A stretch of 64,000 nt of DNA from Saprospiraceae bacterium (GCA_016711125.1 JADJTQ010000007.1:248001-312000); one strand, 5' to 3'; positions 50,786-61,040 are shown, counted from the stretch's first letter. Program-made: numbers and translations. Notes: generated by a model not told the origin, from the sequence alone.

Positions 50786-51361
50786 GTGAAACGCCGAGAA
50801 GCCTTACATAAAAGTGGCTGGGTATTAGGATCTGCTCTGTTCGGACCAGGTTTGGCTGTTGCCATACAGGGTTGTGCTGGACGGACGAACGAGTCGGAAA
50901 ATCTTCTTGTTTTTGATGATGAGCAACTTCAGTTGGTTTCAAATATAGCAGATACCATATTGCCCAAAACGGATACTGTTTCAGCCTCAGAGGTGCAGGT
51001 ACCGCAAGTGATTGACGTGCTATTGAATGATGTCTATGAGGCCGATTTCAAAGACCGTTTTCTCAATGGATTAGCAGAGTTTGATCATAATTGTGAGCTG
51101 GATATGGGTAAATCCTTTTCCGACTTGACCCAGAAGGATCGCGATATTTATGTAGCCAAAATAGACCGGGAGGTGATGGAAAAAAAATATCAGGATTCGA
51201 TACCCTTTTACTTCAGCTTCAAATCCCTCTGTATTCATATTTATTTCCTGACCGAAGAAGGGATTAAGCAAAATCTGAATTACAATCCGATACCGGGAGG
51301 TTTTGCAGGCGATATCGCGCTCATCCCTGGCCAAAAAATTGAAGTTGGTAATGAAATGTAA
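50786..51361 (+). CDS. Gluconate 2-dehydrogenase subunit 3-like protein
   Basis: About 191 residues from GTG 50786 (KRREALHKSGWVLGSALF), a Tat-like exported N terminus; longer in-frame starts lack this signal at the front. The domain shows the family pattern LQLVSNIADTILPKTDTVSA, VPQVIDVLLNDVY and FLTEEGIKQNLNYNPIPGGF. Subunit 3 proteins are the small partner that co-exports an FAD-dependent GMC dehydrogenase through Tat, and such a gene follows 5 nt downstream. Confidence 0.85.
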   Translation: MKRREALHKSGWVLGSALFGPGLAVAIQGCAGRTNESENLLVFDDEQLQLVSNIADTILPKTDTVSASEVQVPQVIDVLLNDVYEADFKDRFLNGLAEFDHNCELDMGKSFSDLTQKDRDIYVAKIDREVMEKKYQDSIPFYFSFKSLCIHIYFLTEEGIKQNLNYNPIPGGFAGDIALIPGQKIEVGNEM

Positions 51362-51366
51362 ATTTG

Positions 51367-53104
51367 ATGACTACCGATCATAAATATGATGCTATTGTGG
51401 TTGGCTCCGGTATCACCGGTGGCTGGGCAGCCAAAGAATTGACCGAAAAAGGTCTGACTACGCTTGTACTGGAGCGTGGTCGGGAAGTCAAACACGTGCA
51501 AGATTATCCTACTGCACTCATGGCCCCCTGGCAATTTGAACATCGGGGACACACTACCAGAGAGGAACGGGAGGAGTATTTCATTCAGAGTACGAAATAC
51601 AATTTTGACGCCAGCAGCAAGCACTTCTTTGTGAGTGATCAAGAACATCCATATGTTCAGGAAAAGCCATTTTTATGGTTTCGCGGCTATCAAACCGGTG
51701 GCAGATCTTTGCTATGGGGACGGGGTGCTTACCGGTTTAGTGATTTGGAATTTGAAGCCAATTTGAAAGATGGGGTAGGCAGCGATTGGCCCATCCGCTA
51801 TAAGGATATCGCACCTTGGTATGATTATGTCGAAAAATTCATCGGTGTGGCCGGTTCCATTGAAAATATTTGGCAGTTTCCCGATGGTCAGTTTTTACCA
51901 CCCTTTGATTTAAACCATGCAGAAAAAAGTCGTTAAGGAGCGGATCGAATCGCATTATCCGGACCGAAAACTCATCCCCAACCGGGTGGCACATATTACC
52001 AAGGCTGAGCCGGGCCAATTCAAAGGACGGGGTGAATGTCAAGGGCGGAATCTCTGTCACCGGGGTTGTCCCTATGGTGCTTATTTTTCGAGCAATAGTT
52101 CAACGCTTCCGGCCGCATTTGATACCGGCAAGCTAACTCTTCAATCTCATGCAGTGGTAGAATCTATTATCTACGACGAAAAACTGGATAAAGCAGTAGG
52201 AGTAAGTGTAATCGATACCAACACCAGGGAGACCACCGAGTATTTTGCTCCGGTGATCTTTCTCTGCGCCTCAACGCTGGCCTCCACCGCTCTATTAATG
52301 AACTCGAAGACTCCAAGATTTTCAGAAGGTCTTGCAAATTCGAGCGGCGTGTTGGGACATTATCTTATGGACCATCATGGAGGCATCTCAGGGCAAGGCA
52401 TTTTGGAAGGATATGAAGACCGGGCATATTCGGGGAGCAGGCCGGCAATGGTAGCTATTCCCCGGTTTCGCAATGTTACCAGGCAGGAAACAGATTTCCT
52501 TCGGGGATATGGCGTTTGGGGAGGTGCTAGCAGGGTCAAAGTCAATGCCAATCAGATCGGGATTGGTGGCGATCTAAAGCAAAATCTGACAAAATATGGT
52601 CCGTGGGTCATGTCACTTGGTTGTCAGGCAGAAACCCTGCCTTCCTATGACAATCAGGTGAAAATCGATGAAAACAATCGAGACCAGTGGGGTTTACCCA
52701 TGCTCAAGATTTCCGCAGAGTACGGCGAAAATGAGCGACTGATGCAGGAAGACATCAAGGATCAGATCGAGGAAATGCTTGAAGTTGCAGGATTAAAAGA
52801 AATCAAGATGTCTTCATCTAAACCTATTTTTGGCAACACTGTCCATGAAATGGGAACGGCCAGAATGGGTAAAGATCCTAAGACCTCGGTGCTCAACGCA
52901 TTTAATCAATGTCACGATGTGCCTAACTTATTTGTTACTGATAGTTCCTGCATGGTTTCTTCCGGCAATGTAAGCACTTCCTTAACCTATATGGCCCTGA
53001 CCGCCCGAGCATGCAATTACGCAGTTGAGCAATTGAAAAAGGAAATCTATAGCCTCCTAGTGTATGTGACATTCTGGTTCAACTTTTTCAGGCTTGTGCC
53101 CTGA
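51367..53104 (+). CDS. FAD-dependent GMC oxidoreductase (gluconate/sugar dehydrogenase type)
   Basis: N-terminal FAD Rossmann motif YDAIVVGSGITGGWAAKELT, FAD-proximal GYQTGGRSLLWGRGAYRF, a Cys-containing CQGRNLCHRGCPYGAYF segment, and the C-terminal GMC region HEMGTARMGKDPKTSVLN with NVSTSLTYMALTARA. An extra A in the A6 run 51923-51928 splits it; corrected it reads LNHAEKVVKERIESHY, about 578 residues. With the subunit 3-like protein just upstream it should form a periplasmic sugar or sugar-acid dehydrogenase passing electrons to the respiratory chain. Substrate unknown. Confidence 0.9.
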
Positions 53105-53223
53105 TAAATCAAGGGTTATCATCTGAGGTTCACTCGATTCATTTCAAAAGATAAGAGTTCTTACATTTGAGAGCTGGATGAATTCTATATGCACCGATTT
53201 GGTTTCGATGAAAAAATTCTATG

Positions 53224-53362
53224 TCCTTGTGCCTCTGTTGCGGTATGACAAACACCAGTAATAGATCTGGGATTACCTTTTTGGTCGAAAGAAGAGAAAG
53301 GCGCATTTACATTCTCCGGTATCAATGATAAGACTTTGCTTCCTTGTGTCTTTGTTGCGATA
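53224..53362. repeat. Direct repeat pair in an intergenic gap
   Basis: The gap 53105-53375 between convergent genes holds two copies of a 22-nt word, TCCTTGTGCCTCTGTTGCGG (53224-53245) and TCCTTGTGTCTTTGTTGCGA (53341-53362), 19 of 22 positions identical. On the opposite strand these read like the CGCAACAAAGACACAAGG phrases scattered in many bacterial intergenic regions. No gene or terminator is seen. Confidence 0.55.
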
Positions 53363-53375
53363 ATTATCAATCCGT

Positions 53376-54728
53376 TTACCCACTGATGAGAGATTCCATT
53401 TTTTGTACGTAGGAAAAATCAAAAGTTTTTCTTACCTCTAAGAATTTGGCATTGATTTCTGATAAACACAAATTACCAATACTACCTTCATGGGTATGAT
53501 GAATGTTTTTAGGTGCTTGAAAATTACCGCTTGTTATTTCTTGTGCTACTTTTTGGTAGGCGTCTCTGAATGGTACACCCTGATTCACCAGCTGATTAAC
53601 TACTTCGACTGAAAAAATTAATTGGTATTTTTCATCGTCGAGAAGGTTTTCTTTGATGGTTATATTTTGTAAGGCTAGAGTGACGATTTCCAGACATGAT
53701 TTCATTTCATGGATGGCTGGAAAAACCTGTTCTTTCAATAATTGAAAATCGCGGTGGTAGCCGCTTGGCAAATAGCCAAAAGCACCGGCCAGTACTCCCG
53801 GAAGTTGAGCAATGACGTTGCATTTGGCTCTGACTAATTCAAAAACATCGGGATTCTTTTTGTGGGGCATAATGCTCGAACCAGTGGTAAATGCATCATC
53901 GAGTTTGATAAATGCAAAATTCTGACTGTTGTACAGGCAGATATCCATCGCCATTTTTGCCAGGTTGTTGGCCGTAGCTGACAGGGCATAGGAAAGAAAC
54001 AATTCGGATCGACCCCTTCCCATTTGGGCATGTACTACATTGAAAGCCAGTGCTTTAAAACCAAGTAGTTCCGTCGTTAGGGTACGGTCGAGAGGGAGGG
54101 AAGTGCCATAGCCAGCTCCCGATCCTAGAGGGTTTTGATCAACCATGTCAAACGCAGCTTTCCATACCCTCAAGTCGTCCACGAGATTTTCTGCAAACGC
54201 AGAAAACCAAAGACCAAAAGAAGAGGGCATTGCTGCCTGCAGGTGAGTATAACCGGGTAATAGTTTTTCCTTGTGATGCTCTGCCAATTTCAACAGTAGT
54301 GCAAATAAAGCATCTATTAATTCGACAAGGATTTTTATTTCGTCTCGATACATTAAATGAAGATCTACTAGTACCTGGTCGTTTCTTGAGCGTCCGGCAT
54401 GGATTTTTTTTCCCGTATCTCCCAATTCCTGAGTGAGAAGCCATTCGACCATGGAGTGGATATCTTCTACCTTTTCCGATATGCTAAACTGTCCATCCAG
54501 AATTTGCTGATATATATTCTTTAGCGCTTTTTGAAGAGCAGGATATTCATCTTGTTGGAGGAGTCCGATTTTCTTTAGCATTTTTATATGAGCGAGAGAA
54601 CCCAGTACATCAAAACGAGCTAAAAACATATCATAGTGGGTGTCATTGCCTACCGTAAATGCTTCGATCTTTTTATTGGTCGGAATATTTTTTTCCAAAT
54701 TTTCATTTTGTCTTAAAATAAGCTTCAA
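53376..54728 (-). CDS. argH: Argininosuccinate lyase
   Basis: Cleaves argininosuccinate to arginine and fumarate, the last step of arginine synthesis. 450 residues; motifs include AGRSRNDQVLVDLHLMYRDE, TPGYTHLQ-type PGYTHLQAAMPSSFG, the catalytic signature GSSIMPHKKNPDVFELVRAK and SGYHRDFQLLKE. It is intact and the last gene of the arg/sulfur operon, overlapping argE by 26 nt. Confidence 0.95.
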   Translation of the reverse strand: MKLILRQNENLEKNIPTNKKIEAFTVGNDTHYDMFLARFDVLGSLAHIKMLKKIGLLQQDEYPALQKALKNIYQQILDGQFSISEKVEDIHSMVEWLLTQELGDTGKKIHAGRSRNDQVLVDLHLMYRDEIKILVELIDALFALLLKLAEHHKEKLLPGYTHLQAAMPSSFGLWFSAFAENLVDDLRVWKAAFDMVDQNPLGSGAGYGTSLPLDRTLTTELLGFKALAFNVVHAQMGRGRSELFLSYALSATANNLAKMAMDICLYNSQNFAFIKLDDAFTTGSSIMPHKKNPDVFELVRAKCNVIAQLPGVLAGAFGYLPSGYHRDFQLLKEQVFPAIHEMKSCLEIVTLALQNITIKENLLDDEKYQLIFSVEVVNQLVNQGVPFRDAYQKVAQEITSGNFQAPKNIHHTHEGSIGNLCLSEINAKFLEVRKTFDFSYVQKMESLISG

Positions 54729-55766
54729 TTAATTGAATGTATTTTTCCATGCCCTCATCAATTTCCTTCAAATAGATAAACTCGTCGGATGTGTGTGATC
54801 GTAGAGAATCGCCCGGTCCGATTTTAATGGAGGGAAACGGAAACAGGGCTTGGTCGGAAAGAGTAGACGAACCAAAGACCGGAATTTTCAGATCATTAGC
54901 GACTTGGATGATTTTATGATCAGGATCAATACCCGACGGTTTTAATCGCAATGAGCGGGGAGTCAATTGACTTTGTACCTTGTTCTGGATAATTTCCACC
55001 ACTTCTTCGAGACTGTACATTTCATTCACCCGCACATCAATCACAAAATGACATTCTGCCGGAACTTGATTGTGCTGCTCGCCAGCATGAATCACGGTGA
55101 CACTTGCTTTTGTTTTTCCCAGAAAGGGACTTAACCGGTCGAAATGATGTGTATGGATTGCCTGAATATCGGCACAGGCCTGTACAATGGGGTTGATGGT
55201 GTTTTCATGGGCGGCGTGGCCAGGTACCCCCTTAGCAACTCCATCAATGACAACCAGGCCTTTTTCAGCAATGGCCATTTCCATCTGGGTAGGTTCACCA
55301 ACAATGGCAAGCTCAATGCATGGCAGCCGTTCTAAAATAGAAACGACCCCACCTGCCCCGGAAATTTCTTCTTCAGCCACGGCAGCTAAAATCAAATTAC
55401 AGGGACTGTGTATCTGAACCAGATGTACAAACGCTCCAATCAGAGCGACTAGCGGGCCACCGGCATCATTTGAGCCCAGGCCAAAAAGTTTACCCTTCTG
55501 GATAGTTGGGGAAAAAGGATCCCGGGTATAAAAGAGTTCGGTTTTACAGTATCGTGATGTGAACATAAAAGTAAGTAAGACTTCTCTGCTGGTACGCCGG
55601 TGTACTTGGCGATTATATTATTTCCGATTCTTTCAGTGGTAATATGGTAGCGGTTTAAGAAGTCCGAGATGATTTCTGCTGTTTTTTCCTCCTCACGTGA
55701 TAGTGAGGGCGTCTTTATTAATTGACGCAAAAGATCAATTGCCGGCTGTTTTTCCCTCTGCATCAC
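54703..55766 (-). CDS. argE: M20-family N-acyl-ornithine deacylase (ArgE-type)
   Basis: Zinc aminoacylase that releases ornithine or citrulline from its N-acyl form. Metal-site motifs: LLCSHHDTV (His and Asp), LGSNDAGGPL (bridging Asp), VAEEEISGAGG (catalytic and metal Glu) and the C-terminal SHTSDEFIYL. About 354 residues after adding one base to the A4 run 55530-55533 (PNSFYTRDPFSPTIQKG). Whether acetyl or succinyl is removed follows the carbamoyltransferase upstream and is not fixed here. It overlaps argB (ATGA) and argH. Confidence 0.9.
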
Positions 55767-56541
55767 AAGACAATTTGGGTGCCTGATGCAGCCGGAATAT
55801 TTTTAATACCTATGCAGTCAGTAATATAAATGGAATGCACTCCATGATTTAATGCCCGGAAACAATTTTCCAATTTGGGTTTCATGCCGGTATGGATTTG
55901 TTGAATTTTAAGCATTTCCTGATAGTCTGAATAACTCAATGTGGTAATGACACTTTCTTCATCTTCAACATTTTTGAGTACACCTTTTTTTTCGAAACAA
56001 TACCAGAGGTTGACCCGATGGGTTTGACATAGTGCCATGGCAATTTCTGCAGCAATAGTATCAGCATTAGTGTTGAGTAATTGTCCATTTTGATCGCAAG
56101 TAATCGCACAGCAGACAGGCGTAATATTTTTTCCAATAACCAACCGAATGCTTCCTGATTGACCTTAATCACATCACCAACAAAGCCAAAATCGATGGAA
56201 GGATGTTGTCTTTTTTTAGAGGTGATGCATTTCAGGTCGGCACCACTCAAACCGAGGGCATTTTTGCCTTCTCTTTGTAAAAGGGCCACCATGTTTTTAT
56301 TGATCAATCCGGCGTAATTCATCACAGCAAGCTCTAAACTCAAAGCATCGGTAATCCGTCGCCCGTCGATCATTTTGACCTCAGCACCCAATCGAGCCAT
56401 CCATTGATCCACATGTTTCCCTCCTCCATGCACCAGGAGCAGGGTAACTTCTACTTGCGCAATCTCTTTGATGGTTGCGTGCAATACTGCATCGTCCTTA
56501 AGGACGTTGCCACCAATTTTAATGATATGTACTTCTTGCAT
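55763..56541 (-). CDS. argB: N-acetylglutamate kinase
   Basis: Phosphorylates N-acyl-glutamate. Amino-acid-kinase motifs: IIKIGGNVLKDD, LLLVHGGGKHVDQWM, GRRITDALSLELAVM, NALGLSGADLKCITSKKR and, in the other frame, NTNADTIAAEIAMAL. A missing base near 56137 splits it (GWLIGKNITPVCC AI when restored), about 259 residues. It starts 51 nt after the cysH stop, so it follows the sulfur module directly. Confidence 0.92.
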
Positions 56542-56592
56542 CGTGCCCGTCCCAGTTGAATCCAGGGCCGAAAGATACCGAACCAGGCAGGA

Positions 56593-57300
56593 TTAAACCT
56601 TATTTCGAAGGAAATAATTGGGGTGCAGACCACATTCCGTTTTTCCGGATGCCGCCCACCGGCCACTCCGTCCTTCGCCTTGTTGGGTGCAATGAGTACA
56701 GCCGATTGATCCGTACCCCAGGGCTTCCAAAGGGTGTTTTGGTAATTGATGGTATGACAGATGGTACAGAAATTCACCTTCGTCGATATCGATGAAGGGA
56801 TGGAATTTGATAATATCTCCCTGTTCTGCGAAGATATCCAAATGAGATCTGAATTCAGTCTGAAATGCCATTAATCCTGCTATCCAAACTTTATGTTTGG
56901 TAATAATCGGCTCCAAAGGACTGATTTTATTGATGGTGCAACACATTTTGGGATGTTCGATCCACCACTTTTCTTCTTTGGTAAGAGCATTTTCACTGGC
57001 TTCCGGTTTTACATCGACCACCTTGAGATCAAAGGCCTGAATGAGTTGATTCTTATAAGCGATCGTTTCGGGAAAATGATACGTGGTATCAATAAAATGG
57101 ATCTTCTGTTCCGGATTTATATGACTTAGGAGGTGGAGCAGAAATACTGATTTTGTACCGAAAGATGAAGTCACTAAAATATCTTCAGCATCAAAATACT
57201 CATATAGTTTTTCAATTCTTTCCTGGTAGCTATATGGCCGAAATATTTCACTTAGTTCTTCAACAGACAGTTCAGTTTCGACCTGGGAATAATTCATCAT
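56593..57300 (-). CDS. cysH: Assimilatory adenylyl-sulfate (APS/PAPS) reductase
   Basis: Reduces activated sulfate to sulfite. 235 residues with the PP-loop TSSFGTKSVFLLHL, the HFIDTTYHFPET segment, and the C-terminal GRSGRWAASGKTECGLH that carries the catalytic Cys. Two extra Cys pairs, MCCTINKISPLEP and CTHCTQQ, are the four 4Fe-4S ligands that mark the APS-using branch of the family. Sulfate activation genes (cysD/N or sat) are not in the window. Located between the siroheme gene and argB. Confidence 0.93.
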   Translation of the reverse strand: MMNYSQVETELSVEELSEIFRPYSYQERIEKLYEYFDAEDILVTSSFGTKSVFLLHLLSHINPEQKIHFIDTTYHFPETIAYKNQLIQAFDLKVVDVKPEASENALTKEEKWWIEHPKMCCTINKISPLEPIITKHKVWIAGLMAFQTEFRSHLDIFAEQGDIIKFHPFIDIDEGEFLYHLSYHQLPKHPLEALGYGSIGCTHCTQQGEGRSGRWAASGKTECGLHPNYFLRNKV

Positions 57301-57307
57301 GAGATTC

Positions 57308-57904
57308 TCATTTATTTTGTTCGATCAATGATTTAGTGACCTCGTTGAGGTAACTAACTTTTTCAGAGAAGCTCAGTTGCAATTTGTTTCTTAGTTGTTG
57401 TAAGTTGGGTAGAAGTTCTTCGATATTATCGGGCAATATTTGTTCGAGAAGTTGCCTGAATCTTTTGGCAAAAGTGGGTGATTTACCATTGGTCGAAATG
57501 GCAATTTTTAGATCACCTTTGGTGACGATGGATCCCATATAAAAATCACAGAGTTCAGGTGTATCAGCTACATTGATTAATACTTTTTTAAGCTTTGCTG
57601 CGGCATAGACTTGCTGATTTAAGGATTTAATGTTGGTGGCCGCTACCACGAGGTCAAAACTATCAAGCACTTCTTCATAAAATTCTTTGTTAATGATATT
57701 GATATGAAATGAAGATGAATTAAATAAATCAATGATCTCCGGCGCTATTTCAGGAGCGATAACTGTCACTTGGGCATCAGGACTACTCTTTAAGATAAAA
57801 TGCAATTTTTCCTGTGCCACTTGCCCAGCGCCTACAATCAACATTTTTAATTTCGATAGTTTGAAGAACACCGGATAGAGGGTGTTAGTCGTCAGATTGC
57901 TCAT
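57308..57904 (-). CDS. Precorrin-2 dehydrogenase / sirohydrochlorin ferrochelatase (Met8/CysG-N type)
   Basis: 198 residues starting MSNLTTNTLYPVFFKLSKLK, then the NAD-binding Rossmann motif MLIVGAGQVAQEKLHFIL, VVAATNIKSLNQQVY, NVADTPELCDFYMGSIV and GDLKIAISTNGKSPTFAKR. It converts precorrin-2 to sirohydrochlorin, and in many homologues also inserts iron, to give siroheme for the sulfite reductase encoded upstream. Its ATG overlaps the cobA stop (ATGA). Confidence 0.9.
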   Translation of the reverse strand: MSNLTTNTLYPVFFKLSKLKMLIVGAGQVAQEKLHFILKSSPDAQVTVIAPEIAPEIIDLFNSSSFHINIINKEFYEEVLDSFDLVVAATNIKSLNQQVYAAAKLKKVLINVADTPELCDFYMGSIVTKGDLKIAISTNGKSPTFAKRFRQLLEQILPDNIEELLPNLQQLRNKLQLSFSEKVSYLNEVTKSLIEQNK

Positions 57905-58657
57905 ACTGCTTTGGCTTGAATTTGCATCGCTATGGAAGGATGCAGATTAACAACATTCCCCACTACAATGATAGCGGGTGTGCCGATACCCCTGCTGTAC
58001 AATGACATTTTCGATTTCATTAATGGATGAGATGACACACCTTTCATTCGGTAAGGTTCCATTTTGAACCACCATCACCGGCTGATTTCCCTTTCCCACT
58101 TCCTGGAAAGCAATCACGATGTCACGTATTTTTTTTAGGCCCATGAGGATCACCACCGTGGCCGACGATGCTGCAGCCAACTTGATGTCTTCAGACAAAG
58201 ATCCATGTTTGGTAGTCGCGGTCACCACCCAAAAGCTTTCGGAGATATCACGTCGGGTCACCGGAATATTTTGCGAAGCAGGAACTGCGATTGCACTACT
58301 GATGCCTGGCACTACAGCGACCTCGATACCAAATGCGCTGATATATTCCAACTCTTCATGTCCTCGACCAAAGACATAAGGGTCACCCCCTTTTAACCGA
58401 ACCACATGCCCTTTCTCAAAAGCAAGATTAACCATCATCGACTCGATACTGTCTTGACGTATGCTGGGTTTACCTGAACGTTTGCCCACAAAAATCTTCA
58501 GCGCATGGGACGGTGCATGCTCCAATAAGGCCTCGTTGGCCAAGGCATCATACAAGACCACATCTGCCGACTCGAGTGCTTTCAAACCCTTGACGGTAAT
58601 TAAGTCGGGATCACCAGGCCCGGCACCGACGAGCGAAATTTTAGGTTTAATCGACAT
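57901..58657 (-). CDS. cobA: Uroporphyrinogen-III C-methyltransferase
   Basis: Makes precorrin-2 from uroporphyrinogen III with two SAM. Motifs: SLVGAGPGDPDLITVKGLKA, VVLYDALANE, VRLKGGDPYVFGRGHEEL, VVPGISSAIAVPASQNIPVT. An extra C in the C4 run 57989-57992 gives a false tail; corrected, the C terminus reads VQQGIGTPAIIVVGNVVNLH and ends at 57901, about 251 residues. It is separated by 2 nt from the sulfite reductase stop and overlaps the next siroheme gene. Confidence 0.93.
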
Positions 58658-58659
58658 AC

Positions 58660-60796
58660 TCAGGCTTTGTAATAACTATCCAGTACCATTTTTTCAGCTA
58701 GTTCACCCTCGGCTTTTCGGCCTTTAATGATTTGTCCTACAAAGGATGATGCCGTCTCAAGGTATTCTTCTGCAAATTTCAGGTCCGGTTCACCATCTCG
58801 CATTTGCAGTACCATCTCTGAAAATGGTAGTACTAATGCAAACTCGGGATCTTTTGCAAAATGTGTTTCAAAATCTTCAATGATGCCAATGTGGGTGTTG
58901 CATTTAACATCTTTGGCCAGTAACCATCCTTTGGCGGCAATGACCATCGCCGTATATGCATGATAGATTGATTCACTCCAGATTTCTTCTTTGAAGGAGG
59001 TCTTAGCTTCAGCCAGTTTTTCAATGGCATCACCTAAGATAGCACCAACCATGTCATATGAAACTCCGGCACATTCACCCACACCGATCGACTGAATGTA
59101 TTGACTGTCCTGACCCCAATCAAAAAATTCGACTTCGTTTATTTGATCGGTATCTCCAATCGGTTTTAAAATATTGTAAAAATAGATCTTACCCTGGCGC
59201 TGACTGTACTTCAGATAGTTCTCGCCTTCCTGCTTATTATTCTGATAGTCAGACAATAGAGTCCTCAATGCTTCAGGAATGCGGCGTGATGGCAGTTTAA
59301 TGACTTTATCGGCCACAAATCCCTGTCCAGTCACCAAATCGAGACCACCGCCGATCACAACCTGCATAGCCGGTATCACTTTAATGCCCTGTTTGATTGA
59401 GCTTCCGTGAAAACCGATGGATGCAGCCATGTGCTGGCCACAACTATTCATACAGCCACTGATCTTAATGTGTACATCTTTGACTGCCAAAAGATGTGGA
59501 TATTCCTTGTTAAGGATATCTTTTAACTCGGTAGCTAAACCAGTGCTATTCGTGACACCTAGGGCACAGGTATCGGTACCTGGACAAGCCGTAATATCTG
59601 CAATCGAATCATGGCCTGCGTCTGCCAATCCCAGTTTGGTTAATTCATGGTATAAATAAGGCAAGGCCTCAGCTTTGATAAAACGCAATAATATGTTTTG
59701 TTCGGCGGTAAAACGAATGTCATCGGCGGCAGTTTCCCGAACCACTTTAGCCAGAGCCCGGGCGGTATCAGGTGCTACATCTCCCAGATGGATCTTGAGG
59801 TAGACCCCATAGAACCCGCTCTGCTTTTGAGCAAAAACATTGCTGGACTTCCATTGGTTAAAAGCATCATTGTCAATGGCTGGCGTTTGCCAGGGACCCT
59901 GCGGCAGGGTAGGAGTAGCCTCAGCAGGGACTTCTGATCCTATGGGGTGGGATGGCTTTAAGTTCTTCATTTAATTTCTCCAAGAATCCGTCAGCACCCA
60001 AATCTTTAACCAGAAATTTCATTCGGGCTTTATGTCTTTTTTGGCGTTCACCAAAACGGTCAAAAACCCGGACACCAGCGTCAATAAATGGTATGATGTC
60101 AGGTGCGGGTATAAATTCGGCGATGGTTTCGGCCGTGAATGATTGAGCTCCCAATCCGCCACCCACTACAATTTTAAAGCCATCTACCAGCTGGCCATCA
60201 ATTTCTTTCTGGGTAGCAATAAAGCCAAAATCATGGAAATAAGTCAAACATGAATCTTCATAGGACGAAGAAAAAGCCATTTTGACTTTACGACCCATAT
60301 CCTGGCAAATAGCATTGCGTAAAAAGTATTCGAACGTAGCGTGAACATAAGGAGTCACATCAAAGGGTTCTTTAGGGTCAATTCCGGCTGTTGGTGAGGC
60401 TGTGATATTTCTCACAGTATTGCCGCAAGCTCCCCTGGCGGTTAGACCGGCGGCGGCCAGGCCTTTCCAAACCAAGGGAGCATTTGCAAGCTTTACAAAG
60501 TGCAACTGTATATTTTGACGGGTTGTTATATGCAGATTATTGTGGCCATATTTTTCAGCAAGTTCAGCTAATACCTCGAGTTGATGGCTGGTTACTTTGC
60601 CATAGGGGTGTTTGGTGCGGAACATCTGCACACCTAGCTGCCTTTGGCCGTAAACTCCTCGGGTGAGCCGATAATGACGAAATCTCTCATCCGGCATCTT
60701 GCCGGTCTGGTAAAGTCCAATTTTATGCTCCAATTCTTGAATGTCCTTCTGATCAGCAGGAGAAATCGAATTGGTATCTGATACTTCCGTTTTCAT
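58660..60796 (-). CDS. sir: Ferredoxin-type sulfite (or nitrite) reductase, siroheme/4Fe-4S
   Basis: Reduces sulfite to sulfide with six electrons. About 711 residues made of the duplicated NiR/SiR fold. The first half has FRTKHPYGKVTSHQLEVLAE, NNLHITTRQNIQLHFV and GACGNTVRNITASPTAG; the second half has the cluster/siroheme Cys in ITACPGTDTCALGVTNS and ISGCMNSCGQHMAASIG. The frames join at the G4 run 59944-59947 with one base removed (ELKAIPPIGSEVPAE). Neighbouring siroheme genes and cysH, and a Cys-codon leader upstream, point to sulfite rather than nitrite. It is the first gene of the sulfur module. Confidence 0.93.
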
Positions 60797-60821
60797 AGTT
60801 TTACATTAATGCGCTGGTTAG

Positions 60822-60859
60822 AAAAAAGGCCCTTTCGAATGTTTACTCCGAAAAGGCCT
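60822..60859 (-). terminator. Leader terminator (attenuator) upstream of sulfite reductase
   Basis: On the minus strand AGGCCTTTTCG (60859-60849) pairs with CGAAAGGGCCT (60837-60827), one G-T wobble, around an 11-nt loop, followed by six T residues (60827-60822). It lies inside the 5' leader, 25 nt before the sir ATG, so if it forms it stops transcription before the gene. Confidence 0.85.
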
Positions 60860-60894
60860 CTGTTTTCATTTGGTTATGTCATTTCTTCCTTTTA

Positions 60895-60933
60895 TCAGAG
60901 TATTAATATATCCCGGCAACAACAACAATCCAT
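60895..60933 (-). CDS. Cysteine-rich leader peptide of the sulfur operon
   Basis: A 12-codon ORF reading MDCCCCRDILIL followed by TGA. Four consecutive Cys codons (TGT TGT TGT TGC) occupy codons 3-6. It lies between a consensus promoter and the leader terminator. A ribosome starved of Cys-tRNA would stall on the Cys codons; one that reaches the stop would cover the downstream AAAAGG (60893-60888) that can pair with the CCTTTT of the terminator's 5' arm (60856-60851). This is the classic layout of ribosome-mediated attenuation. Translation of the ORF is inferred, not shown. Confidence 0.75.
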   Translation of the reverse strand: MDCCCCRDILIL

Positions 60934-61008
60934 GGAGTACTTGTCATTGAGAGAAAAAGATATTATCTGATATTGGTTCATTTAGAAAGATTCTTAATAA
61001 AGCTAGAA

Positions 61009-61040
61009 CAAAAGTAATTTCTTTTGAATGAATGTTGCAA
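61009..61040 (-). promoter_or_regulatory. Promoter of the sulfur module
   Basis: On the minus strand, TACTTTTG (61016-61009) is an exact TAnnTTTG match, with TTG at 61040-61038 after a 21-nt spacer. The predicted start near 61002 gives a leader of about 200 nt before sir, containing the Cys leader peptide and terminator. Confidence 0.65.

Noticed and set aside
55763..56541. argB as a true pseudogene
   Set aside because: The operon is otherwise coherent and one missing base restores all kinase motifs.
60822..60859. Leader hairpin as the terminator of the argCDF' transcript
   Set aside because: It lies ~260 nt after argF', downstream of a new promoter and the Cys leader ORF, and just 25 nt before sir, so an attenuator role fits better.
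60797..61002. SAM, cobalamin or other known riboswitch in the sulfur leader
   Set aside because: I could not recognise a conserved riboswitch core; the leader is short and its structure is explained by the Cys ORF and terminator.
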